NCBI GenBank assembly: GCA_944990035.1
Contig: CALYLX010000098.1
Location: 310,001-374,000, forward strand
Direction: 5' to 3'
DNA length: 64,000 nt
Origin: Clitopilus passeckerianus
Taxonomy: Eukaryota; Basidiomycota; Agaricomycetes; Agaricales; Entolomataceae
The translations under genes and the position numbers were made by a program. The first letter of the stretch is position 1; each line of letters begins with the position of its first letter. Positions 24,232-34,438 of the stretch are shown here, piece by piece. The notes beneath the pieces were generated by a model. That model saw nothing but the letters and a program-made list of their open reading frames with translations. It had not been told where the DNA came from and searched no databases.

Positions 24232-25607
24232 CTAGCCAGCTGGTTGCCGTGTCGAAGGCGACCCATCCAAAGAATTATCTGACCAGTACTCAGATATGAT
24301 GGTGCTGAGTAGCTTATTCGAGGCATCCTCCTCAACCGAAGGATATTGGCTACTGACCGAATGCAAGTGCATGTTTTGGATAGATCGACATATCTAAGCG
24401 CCTGTGAGCATCCCAGAAGTTAAAACAGGGCGTGCATTTTTCTTACCATGGTAGAAGTCATAGCCATAAAGATGCTAGGAAGTACGAGGTTCGTGTCAAC
24501 TAACTCTTGTACAGACAGCAAATTAATCGTTCACTTACGGATATAAGATTAGATATGCTTTCTGTGCAAGTAAATTGTGGTAACCCGCGGCTATTAGGTG
24601 AGCCACCGCTCCAATGAGCATGACTGAAAAGGGCTGGGTTAGAACACATCCCCATGCTAGTAAGAATCTTGCAGACGTACCCATCTGGAACAACGATGCC
24701 CACGAAGTATCGCGAACTACAAGAGACAACAAAGGCGCCTTCCATTTGGCACACTTGACAGCGATTAGAACCCAAAGAATTGCCTGAGAGATGACTCCGG
24801 AAGCGCTATTGGAGCAAGTCCACGATTAGTTCGAATGATGTGGAACGAAAGAACGCAATGAACCTACGGGATTATGATCATCCAGATAGGAAAGTATCTA
24901 ATTTCACAAGAATCCGAGTAATGCGCTTTCCTGAGTACCCAAGCACCCAAGACGGCGTTCGCGATGAAACCAAAAGTGACGAGGCTGACCAAAAAGGCTG
25001 AGATTTTAGAACTTAAACCCCACAAGGCTCTCACTATACAATGTCAGCTAAGGGATATCACAATACAGGGAGAAGATACACACCTTGTATTGCAGACACC
25101 AGTTCCGATATTACGAACATGATCAATGTCGACACGATTGCGAAGAGATGCCAAGTATAGCAGATGTGCCATGGTATGGGAGTCGACGATGCGTACAAGA
25201 GGTTGCACACAACGACTGCAATCCTATCCCACACCTCGACTGTCAGACATCAGGAACATAAACTGTGGAGTGATAAACTCACGTATGGCCAAGGAGATTC
25301 AAATATCTGCTACCAATATACTGCCATTTCGCCATGCAGCTACGTTTCCTAATAGGCCTGAGTTCAAAGAGTCCAATCTCATGGTTAAGGCTGGACATCA
25401 CTCACGGCCAGATCGAAGATACCTCGAAGCCCAGGTTATAAATCCAATCGCCGACGCTGAGTGTGCTAGAAGCATCTGCGTAATGTGGCGGTAAAGAAGT
25501 GGTCAGAAGGGAGTCTCGGTGAAAGAAACTGGATGAGATGTACATATCACACCCTTGACCAGCCGAATGTTCACAATATCCACCACTGCTCTCGCCACAC
25601 TGTCCAT
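24232..25607 (-). CDS. DUF6533-like seven-TM protein, copy A
   Basis: Eight exons on the minus strand: 25607-25553, 25475-25406, 25348-25283, 25223-25084, 25033-24868, 24805-24539, 24474-24447, 24393-24232. They give 317 residues. The N-terminal part (DWIYNLGFEVSSIWP, KWQYIGSRYLNLLGH) resembles the DUF6533 segment common in agaricomycete membrane proteins: a first helix, a charged/Trp-containing turn, then R-Y-L. Five or six further hydrophobic helices follow, with the RALWG motif and RDTSWASLFQM late in the protein. The function of this family is unknown; receptor-like topology has been suggested only from shape. The correct exon 4 acceptor is GGATAG at 25224; the nearer AG breaks the frame. 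The hydrophilic C-tail is eight residues longer than in copy B. Confidence 0.75.
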
Positions 25608-26675
25608 CTTAACCTCCGAAGGTTTTCTGGCGCGTCCGCTTAGTCTGCCTAAGGCAGGATCCAGTCGCGACTCGCTGCTGAGATTGAGGTCCTGGTAGAA
25701 TCTGACCAGCCAGCACAGACTTGAGGGTATGTTACCAGGCGAAACTTGGGTGGGCCAGCAGCTGGGGTCGACGCATTCTTATGAGGTGGCCGTGACGGCA
25801 GGCGACCCTAAAATTGTACGTCGATCGAGCCCAACCGAGGAGGGACAAGATTTGCAAGGGATTGGAGTGGTCTAGTAAATTAGCGGAGTTGCACCGATAA
25901 TCATCGAACTAACCAAATACTTATTGATCCAGTACACACTGAGGCAACATACGGAAGGGGCACCGAGCAAGAGACAAATGTATGTCCTCGACCAACCATC
26001 GAGTCTCGGGCACGTTTCGGCGCTGAGCACTCAGCTCTGACGTTTGAATGTGCTGCGTCCCTGACCGTTGCTGCCTCGTGTGGGTACAGAAGATCCTCAA
26101 GGTATAATTTACTATAAAGCATTGGCCGTTGGACACCCATTTGAAACTTTGCAAGATGGCCATCCCAATTCGCCAGCGAAGAGCTGGGTATAGTTTGAGT
26201 GGACGGCGTATACTATTGCGGCTCTTCGCCGTTGTTCTGCTACAGATTGCCGGAGAAAAGCCCCTGAGAGTCGTATGTTGGGACTCTCACTGGCAATGAA
26301 GCCGTCGATTGAAACTTGACCCATATGTGCGGGAAACCACGTGACCGAGTCACGCCACCAATTTGTCTTGTCACGTCTCAAACGCGTCGCGTCTCTGGTT
26401 GGTTTTTCTTGGCGTTTGCTGAGCAGTTGAAGAGCAGGTGAAGAGGGCGTTTAGGCAGCAAAGCTCAGATAATGATAACGCGTGTATATGTATGGAGTAC
26501 AAGGTATCTGCTACCGCTAACGAGAATCGAATCTAACCTCACGCGTCTATCGCCAAGTAACATGAGTTGAAATAAATTAAATTGCAAATATTACCACCAG
26601 AACACCCTTAAGGAAAAAATTGTCCTGCATCATAGCTATCCATTAGTTCTACCCAGCTGGCTACCGCGTCGACGG
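25608..26675. other. spacer between duplicated units
   Basis: Holds the upstream region of copy A, the unit junction near 26157 and the duplicated R1 5' fragment. No complete gene is present. Confidence 0.5.
26161..26440 (-). pseudogene. duplicated promoter and 5' end of the R1 zinc-finger gene
   Basis: Close copy of 23297-23560: promoter, 5' leader and about the first ten codons of the R1 zinc-finger gene. The position of the start ATG has changed (ATAC where unit A has ATGT), and similarity stops right after the codons for NWDG. No downstream exons follow, so no R1 protein can be made. If the promoter still works it could drive antisense or non-coding transcripts toward copy A's spacer; that is inference. 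Confidence 0.8.
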
Positions 26676-28030
26676 CTACCCATCTAAAGAATTATCAGAC
26701 CAATACTCAGATATGATGGTGCTGAGCAGCTTATTTGAGGCATCTTCTTGGTCGATTGAAGGATATTGACTATCAGCCGAGTGCGAGTGCATATTTTGGA
26801 TCGATCGGCAAATCTAAGAGTATGTAAGCTTCCTAAAAGATTGAAATAACGCGTGGACTGTTCTTACAATTGTAGAAGTCGTCGCCATAAAGATACTAGG
26901 AAGTACGATGTTCGCGTCAATCAGTCCGTGTACGAAGAGAGACGACATCATAAACTCACGGGTATATGATTAGATATGCTTTCTGTGCTAACAAGTTGTG
27001 ATAGCCCGCCACTACCAGGTGAGCGACCGTTCCACAGAGCATGACTGAAAACGGCTGGGTTAGAACACACCTCCATACTATTAAGCATCTTGTAGACATA
27101 CTCATCAAAAAAGACGATGCCCACGATGTATCGCGAACTACAGTAGACAACAAAGGTGCCTTCCATTTTACGCACTTGACAGCGATGAGAGTCCACAGAA
27201 TCGTCTGAGAAATGGCTCCAGAAGCGCTATTGGAACAAGCCCACGATTAGCTCGGATGGCCTGGAAGAAAAGAACGAAGTCGACCCACGGGATTAAAACC
27301 ATCCAGATAGGGAAGTATCTGATTTCACAAGAATCCGAGTAATGTACTTTGCTGAATACCCAAGCCCCCAAAATCGTGTTCGTGATGAAAACAAAAGCAA
27401 CGAGGCTGACCAGAAATGCCGAGATTTTGGAACTTAGACCCCATAACACTCTCACTATCGCACAATGTCAGCAAGGGTATCGCAAAATAGGGAGAAGACA
27501 CAGACCTTGTATGGCAGACACCAGTTCCAAGATTACGAACATGATCAACGCCGAGGTGATCGTGAAGAGATGCCAAGTGTAACAGATGCGCCACGGTATG
27601 GGAGTCGAGGATGTGTATAAGACGTTACACACAACGACTGCGATCCTATCCCACACCTGAACACCAGGCATTCAAAACATGTACTAAAGAGGGTAAACTC
27701 ACGTATGACCAAGGATATTCAAATATCTACTACCAATATACTGCCACTTCGCCATGCAGCTACGTTTCCTAATAAATACGACTGAGTACACAGAGTCCAA
27801 TCTAATGGACAGGCCGGAGCACACTCACGGCCAGATCGAGGATACCTCGAAGCCCAAGTTATAAATCCATTCGCCGACGCTAAGCGCGCTTGACGCATCT
27901 GCAGAGTGTGGAGGTGAAGAATTGGAGGTAAGAAGGGAGTCTCGGAGAAAGAAAAATGAGACGTACATATCACACCCTTCACCAGTCGGATGTTCGCAAT
28001 ATCAACCACTGCTCTTGCTATGCCGTCCAT
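26676..28030 (-). CDS. DUF6533-like seven-TM protein, copy B
   Basis: Eight exons on the minus strand: 28030-27976, 27898-27829, 27768-27703, 27645-27506, 27454-27289, 27226-26960, 26895-26868, 26813-26676. They give 309 residues. The first seven exon lengths are identical to copy A (55, 70, 66, 140, 166, 267, 28), and only the last exon is shorter. Motifs match: EWIYNLGFEVSSIWP, KWQYIGSRYLNILGH, VRVLWGLSSKISAFL, RDTSWASSFLM. Most differences from copy A are conservative or silent and there are no internal stops, so both copies appear to have been kept under selection. No enzymatic motif is present; probably a plasma or internal membrane protein of unknown role. Confidence 0.75.
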
Positions 28031-29056
28031 CTTACCCCTTGGAGGGTTTCTGCCAGTGAGCCGTCCACTTAGCCTGCCCTAGGGAAGAAACCAGTCGCTG
28101 CTGGGATTGAGGTCCTAGGTAGAACCTCACCAGCCAGCAAGACTTGAGGCTATGAAACGGAGAGATAGGTGGGAACAGGCCGTCGATTGGGTTTTGGGCA
28201 TCTTATGAGGTGGTCATGTCGGCAAACGACCCTAGAATTCTACATCGATCGAGCCGCCCAAGCGCACAAATAGTCCACCCGAGAAGAATGCAGTCGTAGT
28301 GGGGAACTGTATTGCTTTGCCACCTTGCCAACGAAGGAAAGAGAGGATGATCTGTGCGGGATTGAAGCGGTCTAGTGGCTCTAGCAAAGCCTAAATCAGC
28401 GGAGTTGCACCCACAGTTATCGGACTAACCATACACACCTACATATTTGCTCCTGCTCAGTGCCTTTCCATATGTTGCCTCAGTCCTCGACCATCCAGTT
28501 TCGACCACCAACAGTTCGCCGTCTCAGGCGCCCTCTGACGTTTGAATGTGCTGCGTCCCTGACCGTCTCTGCATCCGAGTCGTGTGGCTGCAGAGGATCT
28601 TCGAGATACATTGGCCGTTAGGCACCGATTTGAAACTTTGCAGGATGAGCGTCTCGCTCATCCAGCAAGGGGTGTTAATCGTTAAAGAGCGTGTCGTGTT
28701 TACTACTGGATAATGCTGTCTACTACTGTCCGAGAGTCCATTATGTCCTCTGCCGATATCCCAGGTCTTTAGTAATGTAATCGTGATGTGTGTAAGAGAA
28801 TGTCCAGTCCATGCATCGATGCAAAAATATATGTAACATGGAAAGTTGAGGCGAATGATAGCGACGCAAAGGGAGGGAGTGTAGCAGAGGTGTGTATAAA
28901 GGTGTAAGTAGAAAGGGAAGAGTCCACGAGAAAGCCGTCATATCCAGAGACAGAATCAAGTCAAGGACCAGACGAAGGTGTTTAGAGAAAAAACAAGTAT
29001 AACGTTTTTGATATTCCACATCCATATTCCACAAAATCCCAATCCAACCCAGTCAA
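28031..29056. other. intergenic, right end of unit B
   Basis: The first 600 bases belong to the duplication. From about 28650 to 29056 I see only the 3' region of the oxidase gene, with no further frame supported. Confidence 0.4.
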
Positions 29057-32001
29057 TCAGTACCGGCCAGGTACAGGTCGTGGTGTTGACCTCCCAGCAC
29101 CATACGGGTCGTAATCAATGCTCGCACCTCTCGGTGAACCTGTCGCCGAAGTGTTGTAATGCGCAGCATCGTCCTTGTACGGGGCAGAATTGAGCGAATA
29201 CGTGCTTCCGTTCCAGGCTTGGCTGTAGTTCTCCTGTCGGAGGGGAACGAAAGCACTAGAATCGGAGTCCCTGTGCATATGAGCACCACCCATCAAGGCG
29301 GCACCTGCACCGACACCAGCGCCCGCTCCTACACCAGCTGAAGACATCCCGTAGGATGATGCCGACGAAGGAACTTGGCGGTGACCACTGGTAGCTGCAG
29401 CTGCAGCAGAAGCACGTCGACGGCGCATTAGGAAGAAGATGAGGGCGCCGACGATGAGAAGAGCGGCAGCTGCACCTGCAATGCCAGCAATGAGAGCAGT
29501 GTGCGAACTTGAGCCGCTGCTGGTTGTGCTGTCATTCGAGGAGCCGGGCGCGGATGAACCATCTGCGGAGCCCTTCGCACCGTCGAGGAGAACGCTAGCC
29601 GGGAGGGAAGGCTGGGGAGCAGTCGGTTGTGGGCCCATTTGTCCATTGCCAACAGTGACGAGTGTACCCTTGGACGGGACACCATCGATAATAACGAAGA
29701 GAAGTGCAGGGCCAGGTTGGAGGACGTTGGGGTTGGGTGCCTGACCGACATGAAGAGTGTAGGAACCATCCTTGTTAACGGTGAAGGTGTTCTGAAGTTG
29801 GACGTAGCGCTGACCCATGTTCATCGCGTGAGTGGTGAAGCCGCCGCGAACGAGAGCAACAGTGGTGTTCTGGGCTGCGTCATTGGCCGACCCAGTATAA
29901 GATGATGCGGGTATCGTGATATCGAACGCATTACCACCATAGGAGATGGTCTTCGGCACGCCAGATGGTTCAGGGCGAATCTTGGACGCGAAGTAGGGAG
30001 GGTAGAAGATCTCTGCGCGGTACTCGGTGGGGAAGATGGTAGTGGTGTTGACATCGACATTGGGGTTTGAACCAGCAACGAGGACGGATCCATCGGGCAG
30101 AAGCATGGCAGAGGAGTGATACAAACGTGCAATGTTTGAAGTTCCCAAGCCAGCATTCGACCAACGTTTACCAGCGGGTGCATTGGGGTCATAAATCGCA
30201 GGTGTGCCAACAGGTCCTGAAGCCAGGGACATTCCGAAAGGCATGTCACCATACAAAGCTGTCTCTCCCGTTGCCTCCGCGTAACCAGCGGTACCGTTCA
30301 GGCCACCGTTTATCACGAGGAATTTGCCATCGGGTAAGATGATGAATTGACCCATGGTCCTGCCCTCCAACATCTGATCATCCGCAACGTATTGTGCAGC
30401 AGAACCGTCAGTGGGTTCAGGTGTCAACCTTTGGCAATCGCGGGAGGCGGGGTACTTCCAAGTGTCGATAGCAGGGTGGGCGTAATTACCCCAAGCAGCA
30501 TCCGGCATGTCGGAACCACCACAGAAGAGAATGGTAGGGTTGTAGTTGTTGGCGGGGGTAAGAGGGAGCATGGCAACGGCGCCAGAGGCGGGGTAAACGC
30601 GAACGACGTGGCCAGGCATGTCAGGGAGATCAGTCTCCTGGTTTGTGTTAGGATCCCAGATGGCTAACAAAAATATTCAATCATCCGTCTGCAAATTGAT
30701 ACGAGGGAGAACGTACTGGTAGAGTAGTTAGCCTGGAGAAGGATCTTGCCGGAGTTGAGCAAGAACGCATGAGGATAAGCGTTCAAACCGGAAGTCTTGA
30801 TCAAGAAGTTCAACGGGGTAACGCCGCGGCCATTGGCAGGGTAGAACTCGAAAGTGTTCTCAGCCGCACCACCTTCGAATTGGGGGTCGATATTGGGGTA
30901 ATTTCGGTTGATGTAACCACCATTTACGAAGCCACCGATCAAGACCATGGAACCATCCGCAAGAGGCTCAGCGGTAGAATACCACCTTTGCTTCTGCATA
31001 GCCAAGACATCAGGCTCGTCGAACCACTGGCAGTTGGGATCGTTCAAGTTGTCCGAGCTTGTACAGGGATTCAATATCCTGATGGATTTTGTTCCGTCGA
31101 AATCCTGGTATGTTGCGTCCCATTGGCCGTTTCCATACTGATTCTTCTGGGAACCAATGTTTCCGCCAGGGCCGATGGCACCGTTGCCACCAAACGTTGC
31201 GTAAGAACCGTTTGGTAGGTGCATCCCGGAAGCACAGAACGAATTTGTTCTTATGTCCATTACTGTTGCTTGGCGCGAAGCAATGTCACTAGTGAACGAG
31301 GGTTATGTCAGCAAAGGAAGCATTACAAGAGATATTGAGACAGTGATCGAAAAAGAGTGTCGCGTCGCGCAGCGCGGCGGTATTACATCACAGCAATGAA
31401 GGCAGAAGAATGGATGGCAAAATGAAGACCAAGAATGTAACGGGCATAGGTGGGTCGAATACGTTGGTGGCGCAGCAGAATGCCCACGAAGGTCAATGAA
31501 CAACGGAGCAAGGTGAGGAGGGTAGAGGGCAGCGAAGGCGACAATGAAAGTGCTCATCGTAGCGAACAGTATGGTGGCAGAAAAGTTGAAGAATATAGGC
31601 TTGGAGATGATACTCACTAAACTGCGCCCCATGCGGCGTGGCCCGCAACCGTTGCAGCGTTTCCCTCAGCCTTGTCAAGGATGTAGACCTTCTCCTCATT
31701 TCCCAGGAACATCTAAACATAAGGATCAGTACAAATCCACGGAAAATTGAATCGATCAGCAGTTCCTGCTAGACTCCAACTCCTGTGCCACTACCACATG
31801 GGATCGTCATAGATAGTCCACGACGCACGCCATGACCAGTGCACACCCTTCAAAACCTCGCACAAGATGGAATTTCCCACTCACCATCATAGCGCTAACC
31901 AAAGTGTTTCCTCCATCGGCGAACGAACCAGCGGTCGCTGCACTGAGCACTGGAGAAGAGACGGAAGCCAGCCCAAGGGCCAATAACGAAAGCGGCAGCA
32001 T
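29057..32001 (-). CDS. copper radical oxidase, membrane-anchored, copy 1
   Basis: Four exons on the minus strand (32001-31885, 31712-31618, 31288-30717, 30663-29057) give 796 residues. Glyoxal oxidase/galactose oxidase-type copper radical oxidases oxidise aldehydes or alcohols and release H2O2. The expected active-site residues are visible: the Cys of NSFCASGMHLPNGS and the Tyr of QRWYSTAEPL (the cross-linked pair), the Tyr-His of ARLYHSSAMLLPDGS, and the His of GGFTTHAMNMGQR. A signal peptide (MLPLSLLALGLASV) starts the protein. After the GlxA-like and E-set domains come a Ser-rich linker, one TM helix (about 23 residues, ending in FFLMRRRR) and a cytoplasmic Gly/Ser/Ala-rich tail, so the enzyme should face outward on the plasma membrane or wall. 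Intron 2 is unusually long (329 bases). Confidence 0.88.
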
Positions 32002-34438
32002 CCTTGGCAATAGCACCGCTTATATGGAGTCCAACGTTGTTCGTAGCAGAGAAAAGAGGAAACTGAGGATTATAAAGGGAATATGGTGGCGACGACCGTG
32101 GTGGTCAAGGTTAAAGGAATGTGGTGTTGGTCGTATAGCCTTTGACTTTTGCCGAATATTCACAGTTGGCGCCCTTATGGGTACAATGATCCTTTTAGGT
32201 AAGCAAGACCCCGGAGACTGCCTAAATCGACCCTGCCGGCTCGGCACTCTACTTTTAGCTACAGTTATATATAGGTCGTTCCTCCTTTCCATGACCTTAG
32301 AGACCTGAAAGCTAAGGTTCAGTGCAGCCAAAATGCTTCATATTCACGACTGAAAACACCATTTGAATCCGCTTTGCCAGCCCAAGAGGGTACGAGCATC
32401 CGTACCTGACGGGACTTTAGCATCATTTCAAGTCCCGGCATCAACCCGACCCTCGGCTAGAACCTTTGCCGAATCTGTGTCAAGCTAAATCATTTTTTTC
32501 GCTGGGTCAGGAGCGGGCTCGACTTCGTCAAAAAACAACGGAGCCTCTACATTCTGGAGGTCTCGTCTCCCAAGCATCATGCGATGTGCTTGAATTTTAA
32601 ACAAAAGATCAACCATGCCTTATGGGCCCATTCAACGCTGCTGTGCTTCCTTTACGAGATGCACTAAGGGCCTAAGGCACGGTCATGAACCCCCTTGCAC
32701 AGGTTGAATTCTAATCGATGTCATACACAAAGACTCGGTATTTACGCGGCGTTTGCAGCCTATCTGGCCTATTTCTTCCTGGATCATCGGCGCTTTTCGT
32801 GTTGTTTCTATTCACGCCTGTTCACGCCCGTCACTTTCTTGTTGTTGGTAACCAGAATATTTGACTGGGTTGTGTGCGGTATTCTCATGTTAATCTTTAC
32901 TCTCTATAATATTCCTTGATCATCGCAATCAGTGCGAAAGCCTGGGCAGACCCTTGTAAACGCTTGGTGGCCAAGACGCGTGGTGGACGTGTTCACTCAC
33001 GCCCAGCTTCAGGTTATTTCGATCCCTCGTGAATAATTATTTTTACACCTCTCATAGCGGACACATTTTCTTGCCGTTTTTCTAAAAATAACGATCCGGG
33101 TCAAGGATCTGTCTCTCAATTTCTTTTCCGTACAGAAATGCCTTAAATTCTGGGCATACGGTTTTCAGCCTCCTAAGACTCTTCATACAATGAGCAAGTG
33201 AATCCTAACAATTTAATGACGATTGCCGGGCCAAGGCTTCAAGACATTTCCAAGTCAAGCAAGATAGCAAGGCTAGAATGTTCAGCTTTATCACTCTCCC
33301 GAACGTCGGCCACGGCATCAACGGCTTGAAGACCGTTATCAAGTGGTTTATAAAAAAAGCACACTCGGCGGCATGTGTGCTTTCAGCTGTTTGAAGATGT
33401 CACAGGCGACGTTCGCCATGAGTCGGCTTCAAGTCAGCAACTTTATCAGTGAGAACTGGTCAGGGTTCTCCTTGGTATGATGCTCGGCTTTCCCAGAACG
33501 AATCTCGGTATGAAGGGGATGGACATAAGAACTTAAGTCAAAGATCTCTTGCTTTCGGCGAGCCAAGCGGAACGCTGCTTTCATCCAAACATCCCACAGT
33601 AACATACCAGGCGCCCACTGCCACCCGTAACTGTCGTCCACATCTTCCCAACAATGTCTGTATAAATGGCCAAACCCAGCATCCGCATCTCCCACGTGTG
33701 CTGAAAACTCGTATACTCCCAATCTGATCATCCAGCAGCTGGCTGGGGTCCCTCTCTGAGATCTGACGCTGTGGACACTCTGACGACAGTAGGGATGATA
33801 TCAGTCAACTGGTGGGAGTGTCCATATACGGTTGGAGAAAGTATTATTTGGGAATTTGGGATACACTTGGCATAATTGGAAAAACAAAGGAAGTGGGAAA
33901 TGAGGGGAAATACGAGTATTCAAATGTATTGAAAGGGTAAGGAGAAAAGAGAAGAAAGGAGGTTACCCGACGATGCTGTTCTAGAGGGGAATGATCGTTG
34001 TTGAGGTGGTTGTTTGGATGGCAATCAGGATGAGCAGCTGGATGATGAGATATTGCTTCGTCGATACAATGATAGTACACAACTATCTGCAACCGTATTT
34101 CTTTAACAATCAAGCCAAGAGCAAGTACATCCTTATTCTTTACGGCACCCAACATCTTTTTCCGTGTGCAAATTCATTCATACAGTAATTACATTATGGT
34201 ATTGATACCAAAGCGCGATAGGGTATACACACGACTACACAACAAACGAGTGACAGTCCACATCAGTAGTAAAAACGAATGGTTATATGTAATCAGGAAA
34301 ATGTCCACTTGTAGCAGTAAATAAGCCAAGATCCAAGCATCAGACGTCTAGTCCATCGCCGATAAACAGCATACGAGGATATAATATATCATTTTAAATC
34401 CAACATCCATCATCCAGGAATCGACTCGGTGTGATTAA
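32002..34438. other. intergenic between the two copper radical oxidases
   Basis: 2.4 kb holding the promoter of copy 1 (a TTTATAA motif lies about 70 bases upstream of its ATG) and the 3' region of copy 2. Short frames occur, including a hydrophobic one near 32695-32919, but none has splice support or family motifs. Confidence 0.4.

Larger units (their letters stand above)
23297..26157. repeat. segmental duplication, unit A
   Basis: Contains the first codons and promoter of the R1 zinc-finger gene, an extra stretch of roughly 440 bases, and DUF6533-like gene A with its upstream region. The same order recurs in unit B. Matching landmarks are 23297/26161, 24239/26659, 25560/27963 and the shared stretch GACGTTTGAATGTGCTGCGT near 26040 and 28538. 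Similarity spans exons, introns and intergenic DNA. Confidence 0.85.
26158..28650. repeat. segmental duplication, unit B
   Basis: Second unit of the duplication described at 23297-26157. It is somewhat shorter because it lacks the spacer of about 440 bases found next to the R1 promoter in unit A. The right limit near 28650 is set by the end of visible similarity (TTTGAAACTTTGCA followed by divergence). Confidence 0.8.

Noticed and set aside
25224..25282. Apparent frame conflict at intron 3 of both DUF6533-like genes, suggesting a shared lesion.
   Set aside because: The first acceptor tried (just before GTGTGGG) breaks phase, but the AG in GGGATAG a few bases further restores frame in both copies.
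31807..32016. Separate small gene at the 5' end of oxidase copy 1.
   Set aside because: It is exon 1 of the oxidase read through intron 1; the frame's first codon at 32016 is GTG and the real ATG is at 32001.
32695..32919. Small hydrophobic protein between the two oxidases.
   Set aside because: Short frame with no homologous motif, no splice support and no conserved context.
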